Shown here piece after piece: positions 48,003 to 56,352 of a stretch of 64,000 nt of DNA. The position numbers were made by a program, and so were the translations under genes. Origin of the DNA: Paracoccaceae bacterium (GTDB taxonomy: Bacteria > Pseudomonadota > Alphaproteobacteria > Rhodobacterales > Rhodobacteraceae). The number at the start of each line of letters is the position of its first letter. The first letter of the stretch is position 1. The notes beneath the pieces are model-generated. The model did not search any database and was not told the origin of the DNA. It saw only the letters and a list, made by a program, of their open reading frames with translations. The stretch is from assembly GCA_014872815.1 (NCBI GenBank), contig WKFK01000005.1, forward strand, positions 1 to 64,000. Direction: 5' to 3'.

Positions 48003-48644
48003 TCAAAGTCTCTCTGTGCAGGCGGCGCAACATGAACGGCACCGCAAATGAACCGACCGGACAAGGCGAAGGGAGGCCTAACCTGCCCAGGTCGGATCGA
48101 TACAAAGGCACGACAGAGCTTTAGGATCCCCTAACACCGGTCTGCACATAGCAAGTGTAAAACCCCATTCACACAACAACCCTTGAGCGTATTCCCCTTT
48201 AAAACTTGCTGCAAAAGCAGATTTCACCTTTGATTTCCCACCCGTGTGATCATCGCTACAAGCCTCTGAAAAAGCGACATTTCCTCTCCGCGACGGCGGG
48301 TCAATCTGTCGCGATCAACTGGCACTCAAAGGCGCCACACCGGAAGCCACGGATCGCCCACCCCACAAAACATGCCTCAAATCTTAGCTAAAAAGCGACA
48401 GAGGACGCTTCTACCACGGCTGTTGAAAGACGCTGCCCCTTCAAATCATCCACCAATCACACATCGCCGTATTCTCTTGAAAGACGGCAGATCAGCCCCC
48501 CAAGTGACGCTAGGGAAGCAATTGCGGGGAAATGGGTCAAGTATTTGCAATTGCGCCAAAAACACCCTTGCTCAAAACGCCTCTAGGTTGCACGTTACCC
48601 ACGGATTTGACTGCCTACATGCCGTCACTGGGAGGACACTACTT
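48003..48644. promoter_or_regulatory. Divergent promoter region of uxaC and uxuA
   Basis: A 642-bp gap with no convincing gene; an in-frame extension of uxuA runs through it but lacks similarity to the family. It must contain both promoters and probably the operator of a GntR-type hexuronate regulator, which I could not locate. A GGAGG at 48631-48635 is the uxuA ribosome binding site. Confidence 0.4.
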
Positions 48645-49850
48645 TTGAAACAAACGTGGCGCTGGTTTGGTCCGGCAGATCCGGTTGATATTTATGACCT
48701 GCCCCAAATCGGTGTCCAGGGCGTCGTCACCTCGCTCGATCATATCCCCCCCGGCGCGCCTTGGTCCAAAAGTGACATTCGCCAACGTCAGGCGGACATC
48801 TCCAAACCGACCCCACACCCCACCGGGCTCAACTGGGATGTGGTCGAAAACCTACCTGTCTCAGACGTCATCAAGACCAAAGCCACCGGCTATGCCGCCC
48901 ATATCGCAGCCTACAAAGAAAGCCTGCACAATCTCGCAGGCTGCGGCATTCAAACCGTCTGTTACAACTTTATGCCCGTGCTGGATTGGACCCGCACCAG
49001 TTTTGCCGCCCGCATGCCGCACGGCGGCACCGCCATGGCCTTCGACATCGTGGACTTTGCACTGTTCGATCTTCACCTACTGGCCCGCCCCGCCGCGGAA
49101 GACGACTACAGCGCCACCATCAAACAAGCGGCGGAAGCCCGCTTTAACACACGCGATGACTCAGCCAAAACGCGCCTGATCAACACCATTCTCGCCGGGG
49201 TCCCTGGCGCGAACAATCGCTGGACCCTCTCCGATGTGTCCGACCTGCTTGCCCTTTACAGCGACATCAACACAGCCCAGCTGCGCACCAACTTGATTGA
49301 TTTCCTCTCCGAAGTGGTCCCGGTGGCCGAAGAACATGGCATGCGCCTGTGCTGCCAACCCGATGATCCTCCCTTCCCGCTTATGGGCCTACCACGTGTC
49401 CTGTCCTCCACGGCGGATTATGAGACCATTTTGTCCGCCATCGATACACCCGCGAACGGTGCGGCTCTGTGCACAGGCTCTCTCGGCGTCGCGCCCGGCT
49501 TTGACGTCGCAGATTTTGTGTCCCGCCTTGGACCGCGCATCCAATTTGCCCAGTTGAGCAACACACGGCGCAAAGGTGCCTCTGATGGTCCGCGGGTCAG
49601 CTTTCATGAATCCATGCATCTGGACGGCGACACAGATATGGTGATTGCCATCCGTGCCCTGCTCAAGGAAGAAGCCCGGCGCAAGGCCGAGGGCCGCAGC
49701 GATTGGGAAATCCCCATGCGTCCGGATCACGGACAACACATCCTCTATGATTTGCACAGCGGCTCTCTGCCCGGCTATCCGCTCATCGGCCGCGCCAAGG
49801 GGCTGGCAGAACTGCGCGGCGTGATGGCTGCACTCAGCGCGGATTTATAA
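48645..49850 (+). CDS. uxuA: Mannonate dehydratase
   Basis: A 401-residue enzyme dehydrating D-mannonate to 2-keto-3-deoxygluconate. The N-terminus KQTWRWFGPADPVDIYDLPQ and GVQGVVTSLDHIPPG match UxuA closely, and the later HESMHLDGDTDM and MRPDHGQHILYDLHSGSLPG carry the metal/catalytic residues of the family. The start is TTG at 48645: GGAGG lies nine bases upstream, the next residues are exactly the family N-terminus (LKQTWRW), and no ATG is near. It overlaps the mdeR gene on the other strand by 6 bp. Confidence 0.92.
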   Translation: MKQTWRWFGPADPVDIYDLPQIGVQGVVTSLDHIPPGAPWSKSDIRQRQADISKPTPHPTGLNWDVVENLPVSDVIKTKATGYAAHIAAYKESLHNLAGCGIQTVCYNFMPVLDWTRTSFAARMPHGGTAMAFDIVDFALFDLHLLARPAAEDDYSATIKQAAEARFNTRDDSAKTRLINTILAGVPGANNRWTLSDVSDLLALYSDINTAQLRTNLIDFLSEVVPVAEEHGMRLCCQPDDPPFPLMGLPRVLSSTADYETILSAIDTPANGAALCTGSLGVAPGFDVADFVSRLGPRIQFAQLSNTRRKGASDGPRVSFHESMHLDGDTDMVIAIRALLKEEARRKAEGRSDWEIPMRPDHGQHILYDLHSGSLPGYPLIGRAKGLAELRGVMAALSADL

Positions 49851-50300
49851 AGCTGGAAACACCGCCGTCTTTTTCACGGTGCCGTAGGCAAAGGTGGTGT
49901 CGATACTGGCAATTCCACCAATCGGATGAATGCGCAGGCGGATGAATTCCTCATAGGCCTCCAGATCGCTCACCACCACGCGCAGCTGATAGTCCGTTGC
50001 CCCCGTCAAAACGTGGCATTCCAGCACCTCGTCAATCAGCATCACAGCGCGCTCAAACCGCTGCACGTCCTCTTCATTGTGCCGCTCCAGCTTGACGCGC
50101 ACAAACACCGTCACCGGCAGGCCATAAGCCTTGGCGTCCACTTCCGCGCCATAGCCAGTGATCGCGCCGGAACTTTCCAGATTGCGCAGCCGCCGCAAAC
50201 AGGGGCTTGGCGACAGGTTCACCGCCTCCGCCAAATCCTGATTGGTCATGCGCCCATTGGCCTGTAAAGCCCGAATGATCTGACGATCCTTGGCATCCAT
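49845..50300 (-). CDS. mdeR: Lrp/AsnC-family regulator (MdeR-like)
   Basis: A 151-residue feast/famine regulator. The winged helix-turn-helix is at the N-terminus (DAKDRQIIRALQANGRMTNQ, DLAEAVNLSPSPCLRRLRNL) and the C-terminal RAM ligand domain includes CHVLTGATDYQLRVVVSDLE and the IASIDTTFAYGTVKKT end. It is divergent from methionine gamma-lyase with a 118-bp gap, the same arrangement as mdeR-mdeA-mdeB of Pseudomonas putida, where MdeR activates in response to methionine. AAGGAG lies just before the ATG at 50300. The name is by context and family. Confidence 0.85.
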   Translation of the reverse strand: MDAKDRQIIRALQANGRMTNQDLAEAVNLSPSPCLRRLRNLESSGAITGYGAEVDAKAYGLPVTVFVRVKLERHNEEDVQRFERAVMLIDEVLECHVLTGATDYQLRVVVSDLEAYEEFIRLRIHPIGGIASIDTTFAYGTVKKTAVFPAL

Positions 50301-50311
50301 TCCACGACTCC

Positions 50312-50328
50312 TTGGCAGATTCTGCTAA
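50312..50328. promoter_or_regulatory. Candidate MdeR operator
   Basis: TTGGCAGATTCTGCTAA is a 17-bp palindrome with a single mismatched pair around a central T. It lies 12 bp before the mdeR start, overlapping its ribosome binding site, and about 90 bp before mdeA. Position and symmetry suit an Lrp-family dimer site. Confidence 0.6.
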
Positions 50329-50418
50329 CATTCTATTCATTGGCGCTATTTTTCGCAATCACCTGCCCCACCCTCTCCCTCAAACTGACCCCAACAGTTT
50401 CACGCGAGGACCCTTCCC

Positions 50419-51633
50419 ATGACCAAACGCAACGCGCCGCAAGGCTTCGCCACCCGTGCCATCCACCACGCCTATGACCCACAGGACAACGAAGGCGCGC
50501 TGACACCACCGCTGCACCTCACCTCCACCTTCACCTTTGAAACCGCGCAAGCAGGCGGCGAAATGTTTGCCGGCGACCGCGTGGGCCACATCTATTCGCG
50601 CATCTCCAACCCAACCTGCGATCTGCTGGAACAGCGCATTGCCACGCTGGAAGGGGCCGAAGCCGGTCTGGCTCTGGCCTCCGGCATGGGCGGCATCACC
50701 GCCACGCTCTGGACCTTGCTCTCCCCCGGCGACGAACTCATTGTCGACAAAACGCTCTATGGCTGCACCTTTGCGTTCATGCAGCACGGTCTGGCGAAAT
50801 GGGGCGTGACCATCACCCACGTCGACATGACAGACATCGACAACCTGCGCGACGCCGTCTCTGACAAAACCCGCGTGGTCTACTTTGAAACCCCGGCCAA
50901 CCCCAACATGCGTCTGGTCGATATCGCCGCCGCCTCCGAAATCGCCCACAGCGTCGACGCCACCGTGGTAGTCGACAACACCTACGCAACGCCCTACCTG
51001 ACCCGCCCTATCGAGCTGGGCGCGGACATCGTTCTGCACTCCGCCACCAAATACCTCGGAGGCCACGGCGACGTCGTAGCGGGCCTCGTGGTCGGCTCCG
51101 CAGAGCAGATCGCCGACATCCGTCTAGTGGGCATGAAAGACATGACCGGCGCGGTCATGGCACCGTTCAACGCCATGCTGATCTTGCGCGGCCTCAAAAC
51201 CCTCGCCCTGCGTCTGGACCGACACGTGCAATCTGCGATCACTGTTGCGGAATGGCTCGAAAGCCATCCAGCCATTGAATCCGTCTATTTTCCGGGCCTG
51301 AAGAGCTTCCCACAGCATGAGCTGGCAGAGCGTCAGATGGACAAGCCCGGCGCGATGATTGCCTTTGAACTGGTCGAAGGCCACGACGCAGGCATCGCGC
51401 TGATGAACAACCTCAACCTCATCCAGCGGGCGGTGTCCTTGGGCGACGCCGAAAGCCTGATCCAGCACCCGGCCTCCATGACCCACTCCACCTACACGCC
51501 GGAAGAGCGTGCCGCGCACAACATCACCGAAGGCCTCGTGCGCCTGTCTGTGGGCCTTGAGGAAGTCGAGGACATCCTCGCCGACCTCGCGCAAGCGCTT
51601 GACGCCCTGCCCACCCGCATCGCGGCTGAGTAA
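50419..51633 (+). CDS. mdeA: Methionine gamma-lyase
   Basis: A 404-residue PLP enzyme splitting L-methionine to methanethiol, 2-oxobutyrate and ammonia. The PLP lysine is K211 (LHSATKYLGGHGDVV). Cys116 in KTLYGCTFAF, which marks methionine gamma-lyases off from cystathionine gamma-lyase or gamma-synthase, is at exactly the P. putida position. The Tyr/Arg pair IYSRISNPT at 59-67 contacts the PLP phosphate. It is followed after 69 bp by mdeB on the same strand, so the 2-oxobutyrate product can be consumed by the paired E1. Divergent from mdeR. Confidence 0.93.
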   Translation: MTKRNAPQGFATRAIHHAYDPQDNEGALTPPLHLTSTFTFETAQAGGEMFAGDRVGHIYSRISNPTCDLLEQRIATLEGAEAGLALASGMGGITATLWTLLSPGDELIVDKTLYGCTFAFMQHGLAKWGVTITHVDMTDIDNLRDAVSDKTRVVYFETPANPNMRLVDIAAASEIAHSVDATVVVDNTYATPYLTRPIELGADIVLHSATKYLGGHGDVVAGLVVGSAEQIADIRLVGMKDMTGAVMAPFNAMLILRGLKTLALRLDRHVQSAITVAEWLESHPAIESVYFPGLKSFPQHELAERQMDKPGAMIAFELVEGHDAGIALMNNLNLIQRAVSLGDAESLIQHPASMTHSTYTPEERAAHNITEGLVRLSVGLEEVEDILADLAQALDALPTRIAAE

Positions 51634-51702
51634 GCCCCTCCGTCTTGGCGTGCTACACTCATGCCAAGGCCCCTCTCCCCGATTGCCCACCGGAGCCAGA
51701 CA

Positions 51703-54075
51703 ATGACCGACACCCAGCACCTTAAGACCATCGAACAACGCCTGCTGTGGCTGTCCCATTGGATGATCCACAACGCCAACCACATCCGCGCCAAGGAAGA
51801 CGGCATCAAGATTGGCGGCCATCAGGCCAGCTCGGCCTCCATGGTCTCGATCATGACCGCGCTCTATTTTGCCACGCTCAAGCCCGAAGACCGGGTTGCC
51901 GTGAAACCCCACGCCTCGCCGATCTTCCACGCCATGCAATATCTGATGGGCAATCAGACCCGCGAGAAGATGGAAAACTTCCGTGGCTTTGGCGGCGTGC
52001 AAAGCTACCCGAGCCGCACCAAGGACATCGACGATGTAGACTTCTCCACCGGCTCCGTGGGCCTTGGCGTGGCAATCACCTCCTTTGCCTCGCTGATCCA
52101 AGACTACATCACCGCCAAAGACTGGGGCGCGGACGCGCCGCAAGGCCGCATGGTCGCGCTGGTTGGGGACGCAGAACTGGACGAAGGCAACGTCTATGAG
52201 GCCCTGCAAGAAGGCTGGAAAAACGACCTGCGCAACACCTGGTGGATCATCGACTACAACCGCCAGTCCTTGGACGGCATCGTGCGCGAGGGCCTGTTTG
52301 AGCGCGTGGAAAAAATCTTTGACGCCTTTAGCTGGGACGTGGTGCGGGTGAAATACGGCGCCCTGCAACGCGCCGCCTTTGCCGAGCCTGGCGGCGACAA
52401 GCTGCGCGACTGGATCGACACCTGCCCCAACCAAGACTATTCGGCGCTGACCTTCATGGGCGGCGCAGTCTGGCGCAAACACCTGATGGACGATCTCGGC
52501 GACCAGGGCGACGTCACCGCGCTCCTAGATCGGCGCAGCGACGAAGAACTGGCCGAACTGATGGAAAACCTAGGTGGCAACTGCGTGGAAACCATGGCGG
52601 AGACCTTCGCCGCCATCGACCACGACCGCCCCACTTGCTTCCTCGCCTACACCATCAAAGGCTGGGGCACGCCGATTGCAGGCCACAAAGACAACCACGG
52701 GGGTCTGATGAACAAAACGCAGATGGCGGCGTGGCAGAAACACATGGGGGTGGCCGAAGGCGACGAATGGGAGCCCATGGCCACCGTCGCCGACCCAACT
52801 GCGCTGCGCGATTTTCTCTCTGAAGTGCCCTTCTTCGCCCAAGGCCCACGCCGCTTCTCTGACGCCAAACTGCCTGTTCCGACTATCTCGCTCGACAGCG
52901 ATCACGAAACCTCCACGCAAATGGCCTTTGGCAAAATCCTCGACGATCTCTCCAAAGGCGACAGCGCACTGGCGTCCCGCATCGTGACCACCTCGCCTGA
53001 TGTGACCGGCACCACCAACCTTGGCCCCTGGGTCAACCGCCGCAAACTCTTCGCCCGCGAAGCCCAGGCCGATGCCTTCATCGAGCACCGCATCCCCTCA
53101 ACCGCCAAATGGGAGTTCACCCCCGAAGGCCAGCACATCGAGCTGGGCATTGCCGAAATGAACCTGATGTTGCTCTTGGGGGCCGCAGGGCTGTCTCACT
53201 CCCTTTTTGGCAAACGCCTGATCCCCATCGGCACCGTTTACGACCCTTTTGTCTCCCGCGGCCTCGATGCGCTGAACTACGCCTGCTATCAGGACGCCCG
53301 CTTCCTGTTGGTCGGCACCCCCTCCGGCGTGACGCTTGCGCCCGAAGGCGGCGCGCATCAATCCATTGCCTCCCCGCTGATCGGCATGTCCCAAGACGGC
53401 CTGGCCTCATTTGAACCGGCCTTTGCCGATGAGCTGGCGGTGATCATGGAGTGGGCCTTTGATTACCTGCAACGCGACGGCGAAGGCGACCCAGACGAGC
53501 GCACCTGGCTGCGCGATGAAACCGGCGGCTCCGTCTACTTGCGCCTGACCACAAATCCCATCGAGCAGCCGGGCAAACGCCACGACGACGCCTTCAAACA
53601 AGGTGCCATCGACGGCGCCTACTGGCTGCGTCAACCCGGCCCCAACTGCGAGGTGGTGATTGCCTATCAAGGCTCCGTCGCGCCTGAAGCGATCAAGGCC
53701 GCCGGACAGATTGCCAACGACCGACGGGATATTGGCGTTCTGGCGGTCACATCGGCAGACAGGCTGAACGCTGGCTGGACCGCCGCCCAGCGTGCACGCG
53801 CCCGCGGGCAGATGTCGGCCCAAAGCCACATCGAGCGGCTTTTGGCTGAGCTGCCGCCCCACTGTCGCTTGCTGACGGTGATCGACGGCCACCCCGCCAC
53901 CCTCAGCTGGCTCGGCGCAGTGCAGGGCCACCAAACCCTGCCGCTTGGCGTGGAGCACTTTGGCCAAACCGGCACCATCGGCGACCTATACCGCCACCAC
54001 GGGCTGGACGCCGCCACCATCGTCTCCCGCATCAACGCGCTCACTTTGGGACGCCAACTTCTGCCACAGACCTAA
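51703..54075 (+). CDS. mdeB: AceE-like E1 2-oxoacid dehydrogenase (MdeB-like, 2-oxobutyrate)
   Basis: A 790-residue homodimeric-type E1, resembling AceE but about 100 residues shorter. The TPP/metal motif is VGDAELDEGN (from about residue 154), with IIDYNRQSLDG completing it, GGHQASSASM at the N-terminus, and the transketolase Pyr domain (ELGIAEMNLMLLLGAAGLSH) and C-terminal domain later. By family knowledge MdeB of P. putida decarboxylates 2-oxobutyrate made by MdeA; the neighbourhood supports that role. GGAG precedes the ATG at 51703. It ends in a strong terminator. Acetyl/propionyl transfer would need an E2 encoded elsewhere. Confidence 0.88.
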   Translation: MTDTQHLKTIEQRLLWLSHWMIHNANHIRAKEDGIKIGGHQASSASMVSIMTALYFATLKPEDRVAVKPHASPIFHAMQYLMGNQTREKMENFRGFGGVQSYPSRTKDIDDVDFSTGSVGLGVAITSFASLIQDYITAKDWGADAPQGRMVALVGDAELDEGNVYEALQEGWKNDLRNTWWIIDYNRQSLDGIVREGLFERVEKIFDAFSWDVVRVKYGALQRAAFAEPGGDKLRDWIDTCPNQDYSALTFMGGAVWRKHLMDDLGDQGDVTALLDRRSDEELAELMENLGGNCVETMAETFAAIDHDRPTCFLAYTIKGWGTPIAGHKDNHGGLMNKTQMAAWQKHMGVAEGDEWEPMATVADPTALRDFLSEVPFFAQGPRRFSDAKLPVPTISLDSDHETSTQMAFGKILDDLSKGDSALASRIVTTSPDVTGTTNLGPWVNRRKLFAREAQADAFIEHRIPSTAKWEFTPEGQHIELGIAEMNLMLLLGAAGLSHSLFGKRLIPIGTVYDPFVSRGLDALNYACYQDARFLLVGTPSGVTLAPEGGAHQSIASPLIGMSQDGLASFEPAFADELAVIMEWAFDYLQRDGEGDPDERTWLRDETGGSVYLRLTTNPIEQPGKRHDDAFKQGAIDGAYWLRQPGPNCEVVIAYQGSVAPEAIKAAGQIANDRRDIGVLAVTSADRLNAGWTAAQRARARGQMSAQSHIERLLAELPPHCRLLTVIDGHPATLSWLGAVQGHQTLPLGVEHFGQTGTIGDLYRHHGLDAATIVSRINALTLGRQLLPQT

Positions 54076-54084
54076 CCAACACCG

Positions 54085-54110
54085 CGCGCGCCCAAAAGGC
54101 GCGCGTTTTT
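54085..54110 (+). terminator. Rho-independent terminator after mdeB
   Basis: CGCGCGCC (54085-54092) pairs with GGCGCGCG (54098-54105) around CAAAA, followed by TTTTT. It lies 10 bp beyond the mdeB stop and separates it from the tandem array. Confidence 0.9.
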
Positions 54111-54179
54111 CTTCTGACGGTTTTAGAACCGACCCCGCCTGTCGCCCCGCACTGAACGACCAAACCAAAAGACGACCAC

Positions 54180-54620
54180 TTGCCTGCGCGCGCCACTCTC
54201 CTGCCCCACGCCTCACTGCTGTACTTTGAACTTTATGACACCGTTCATCCCGGCGAGCTCTGGCAAACCCCAAACGCCACGTATCAAAGCCCCGAATACA
54301 CCCGAGGCATGACCGAAGTCGGGGATTTTCGCGGCGTCACCGACATGCAGGTCGGATATGACGACATGCTGACATTCACCAAGACCTATAACGCCTTTCA
54401 TTCTTCTGATCCGGCCCCCCTCACCCTGTTCTTGTTGGAACAAAATTGGCTCGGCTTCTGTATTGCCAAAATGCACATTGCCTTTTCGCGATCCATGTAA
54501 AGCCCCATAAAGATCAACGTCTTGCCCGCCTTTCCCGAGATTTTTGCAGCCCTTGAGCTGTCTAACACGCAAATCGCGGAGTTTCCTCAACACTGTCGTC
54601 AGGAAGCGCACCTGCTGTAA
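54180..54620 (+). pseudogene. Array copy 1, interrupted by an in-frame TAA
   Basis: This copy aligns with the others over the full 146 positions without a gap, from TTG at 54180 (LPARATLLPHASLLYFELYD) to the conserved end EFPQHCRQEAHLL at 54618. Codon 107 is TAA (54498-54500), where the other copies have Glu, Asp or Asn; a single substitution such as GAA to TAA explains it. The remaining sequence beyond the stop is still conserved (INVLPAFPEIFAALEL), so inactivation is recent, or the stop is read through, or it is a sequencing error. The initiator is TTG where two other copies have ATG. Upstream ribosome binding is weak. Confidence 0.75.
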
Positions 54621-54689
54621 CCAATTTTTCAGCGCGCAAGTCGCGCCTGCCGCTTGACCGATTGCCCTGTTCCCGCCATCGTCAAAACC

Positions 54690-55148
54690 ATGCCCATTGA
54701 AGTCGAAATCCTAACGCCAGCACCGCTTGTCTACAGCCGCTTCACCGGCAGCGTCACTTTGGAGGAATTTGCGATTTCCTCCCAAGCTCTGCATGGCAAT
54801 CCGGATTTCTACCCCGGCATGCACATGATTCTGGACATGCGCGCGCTGGAAGATTTTGATGTTGGTTTTGACGAAATGAAGGCCTTTACCGCCAATATCC
54901 AGAAACGTCACAAGGAACGGGGCGAAGCCGTTTTTATCTTCATCATCTGCAGCACCGAACAAAGCCACTGGCTGGCCGAAATGTTCCGGTCGCTTTCAGA
55001 CGTTGAAGATGGCTTGGCACAAGTTGAGATCCTTCATGGGTTCCCCGACATCCTCGCCATTCTGGACCTGCCGCAAGAAACACTCCAGTTTTTCCCCGAA
55101 GACTGCCGAAGCGAGGCGCACCTGCTCACCCGTTCGTCACCGCAATAA
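54690..55148 (+). CDS. Array copy 2, uncharacterised protein (152 aa)
   Basis: A soluble 152-residue protein. It starts MPIEVEILTPAPLVYSRFTG, has GFDEMKAFTANIQKRHKERG in the middle and ends LPQETLQFFPEDCRSEAHLL plus a unique six-residue tail (TRSSPQ). It is the most diverged copy, with V-F-I-F-I-I-C where the others have LVxVG. The alternating strand/helix pattern with a G-x-V-T turn and an acidic D49 resembles small STAS/SpoIIAA-like proteins, but I do not assign it. The ATG at 54690 is fixed by alignment with the other copies; there is no clear ribosome binding site. 69 bp after copy 1. Confidence 0.75.
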   Translation: MPIEVEILTPAPLVYSRFTGSVTLEEFAISSQALHGNPDFYPGMHMILDMRALEDFDVGFDEMKAFTANIQKRHKERGEAVFIFIICSTEQSHWLAEMFRSLSDVEDGLAQVEILHGFPDILAILDLPQETLQFFPEDCRSEAHLLTRSSPQ

Positions 55149-55253
55149 GTCCATTTCAGCTTGGCAGGCGTGGCACCTCAAGCTATGCCTTTGCATCTCA
55201 AAACACTCAAAACTGTATCCAATACCGAGCAGAGTGCTGAAAAGGAAAACAAA

Positions 55254-55694
55254 TTGCCACTCAGCGTCAACGTGATTCCGCAACTTGGCCTGCTGCACAA
55301 CGTCTACTTTGGGCGTGTGACCATACAAGATTTCGAGGATCAGAAAAAACAGCGCAGCAAAACCAGTGCCTTCAAAATGCCGATGCCACGGGTGAACGAC
55401 CTGTCGCAGGTGACTGAGGTGGACATCGGCTTCAACGAACTTCTGGTACATGCACAGGAAACCGGAAAAGCCCTTTCCAATATCTCAGAGCCCATTCAGC
55501 TTGTGATGGTGGGCGACAATCCGTTCACCTCTACCGCTGTGGCCATGTATGAAAACCTCTATGCGGCCTGTAACATTCCCTTCGAAATGCACGTCGTGCG
55601 CGGTTACCCGGAAGTTCTGGCAACGCTGAACCTGCCAGAAGACAGCCTTCAGTACTTCCCGGATTTTTGCCGTGACGAAAGCCATCTGCTCTAA
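55254..55694 (+). CDS. Array copy 3, uncharacterised protein (146 aa)
   Basis: A 146-residue paralogue. From its start it reads LPLSVNVIPQLGLLHNVYFG, with KMPMPRVNDLSQVTEVDIGF around residue 50 and the end LPEDSLQYFPDFCRDESHLL. It is closest to copy 4 (shared VNDLSQVT, MYENL, HVVRGYPEVLATLNLP). TTG at 55254 is taken as start because AAGG lies eight bases upstream and the length then equals the family core exactly; a 31-codon in-frame extension upstream exists but is not conserved. Function unknown; no signal peptide or membrane span. Confidence 0.78.
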   Translation: MPLSVNVIPQLGLLHNVYFGRVTIQDFEDQKKQRSKTSAFKMPMPRVNDLSQVTEVDIGFNELLVHAQETGKALSNISEPIQLVMVGDNPFTSTAVAMYENLYAACNIPFEMHVVRGYPEVLATLNLPEDSLQYFPDFCRDESHLL

Positions 55695-55766
55695 CGCAAT
55701 GTCATGACCTGTGCCCCTGCGACACGCGCCTCAATAACGCGGCCGTGCAAGGGAACACACAACCAT

Positions 55767-55824
55767 GGCAAGGGGCTTGCCCTGATAACCGATGCATCGC
55801 ACACTCTCCCTAAGGAGGAAAGCG
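55767..55824 (+). repeat. Duplicated leader of array copy 4
   Basis: The 58 bases before copy 4 (from GGCAAGGGGCTTGCCCTGAT to the start codon, including GATGCATCGCA and AAGGAGG) match the 56 bases before copy 5 (56297-56352) at most positions. The duplication unit therefore included promoter/leader sequence as well as the coding region. Confidence 0.7.
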
Positions 55825-56265
55825 ATGCCCGTCAGCGTCACAGTCATTCCTGAACTCAGCCTTGTGCACAATGTCTATTCCGGCGTTGTGACCATTCAGG
55901 ACCTGTATGACGAGCAAACCAAACGCGACAGCCACCCCGCTTTCAAAATGGGCATGCCCGGTGTGAACGACTTGTCTCAAGTCACCGATGTGGACATCGG
56001 CTTTGATGAAATGCTGGCCTACGCGAAACACACGATGAAGCTTTACCGCCACGTGACGGAACCCATTCATCTTGTTCTGGTGGGAGAAACACCGGCCACC
56101 GCCACAGCAATGGCCATGTATGAAAACCTCTCTGCTGCCACCGATGCCCCTTTCCTCGTGCATGTTGTACGAGGGTACCCGGAGGTACTGGCAACCTTGA
56201 ACCTACCACCGGACAGCCTGAAACACTTCCCGGATTTCTGCCATGACGAAAGCCACCTGCTCTAG
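55825..56265 (+). CDS. Array copy 4, uncharacterised protein (146 aa)
   Basis: A 146-residue paralogue with the best ribosome binding site of the array (AAGGAGG seven bases before the ATG at 55825). It reads MPVSVTVIPELSLVHNVYSG, VNDLSQVTDVDIGFDEMLAY around 48-67, LVLVGETPATATAMAMYENL, and ends HFPDFCHDESHLL; the usual Arg after Cys139 is His here. Predicted soluble alpha/beta. Upstream 58 bases resemble those before copy 5. It is probably expressed, but its role is unknown. Confidence 0.82.
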   Translation: MPVSVTVIPELSLVHNVYSGVVTIQDLYDEQTKRDSHPAFKMGMPGVNDLSQVTDVDIGFDEMLAYAKHTMKLYRHVTEPIHLVLVGETPATATAMAMYENLSAATDAPFLVHVVRGYPEVLATLNLPPDSLKHFPDFCHDESHLL

Positions 56266-56296
56266 CCCTCAGGCGCAAAAACTTCCTGCCCAAAAC

Positions 56297-56352
56297 GGCA
56301 ATGGGGTTGCCCTGACAAAAGATGCACCGCAAACTCATCAAAAAGGATAGCG
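56297..56352 (+). repeat. Duplicated leader of array copy 5
   Basis: Counterpart of 55767-55824: GGCAATGGGGTTGCCCTGAC, GATGCACCGCA and AAGGATAGCG precede the ATG at the same spacing. The ribosome binding site is weaker than that of copy 4. Confidence 0.7.

Noticed and set aside
48372-48644. A 91-residue N-terminal extension of UxuA
   Set aside because: Not related to mannonate dehydratases; the TTG with GGAGG at 48645 gives the correct N-terminus.
54180-54620. Frameshift in array copy 1
   Set aside because: I first suspected a frameshift because the C-terminal motif follows a stop, but the motif is in the same frame as the start; the break is a single in-frame TAA.
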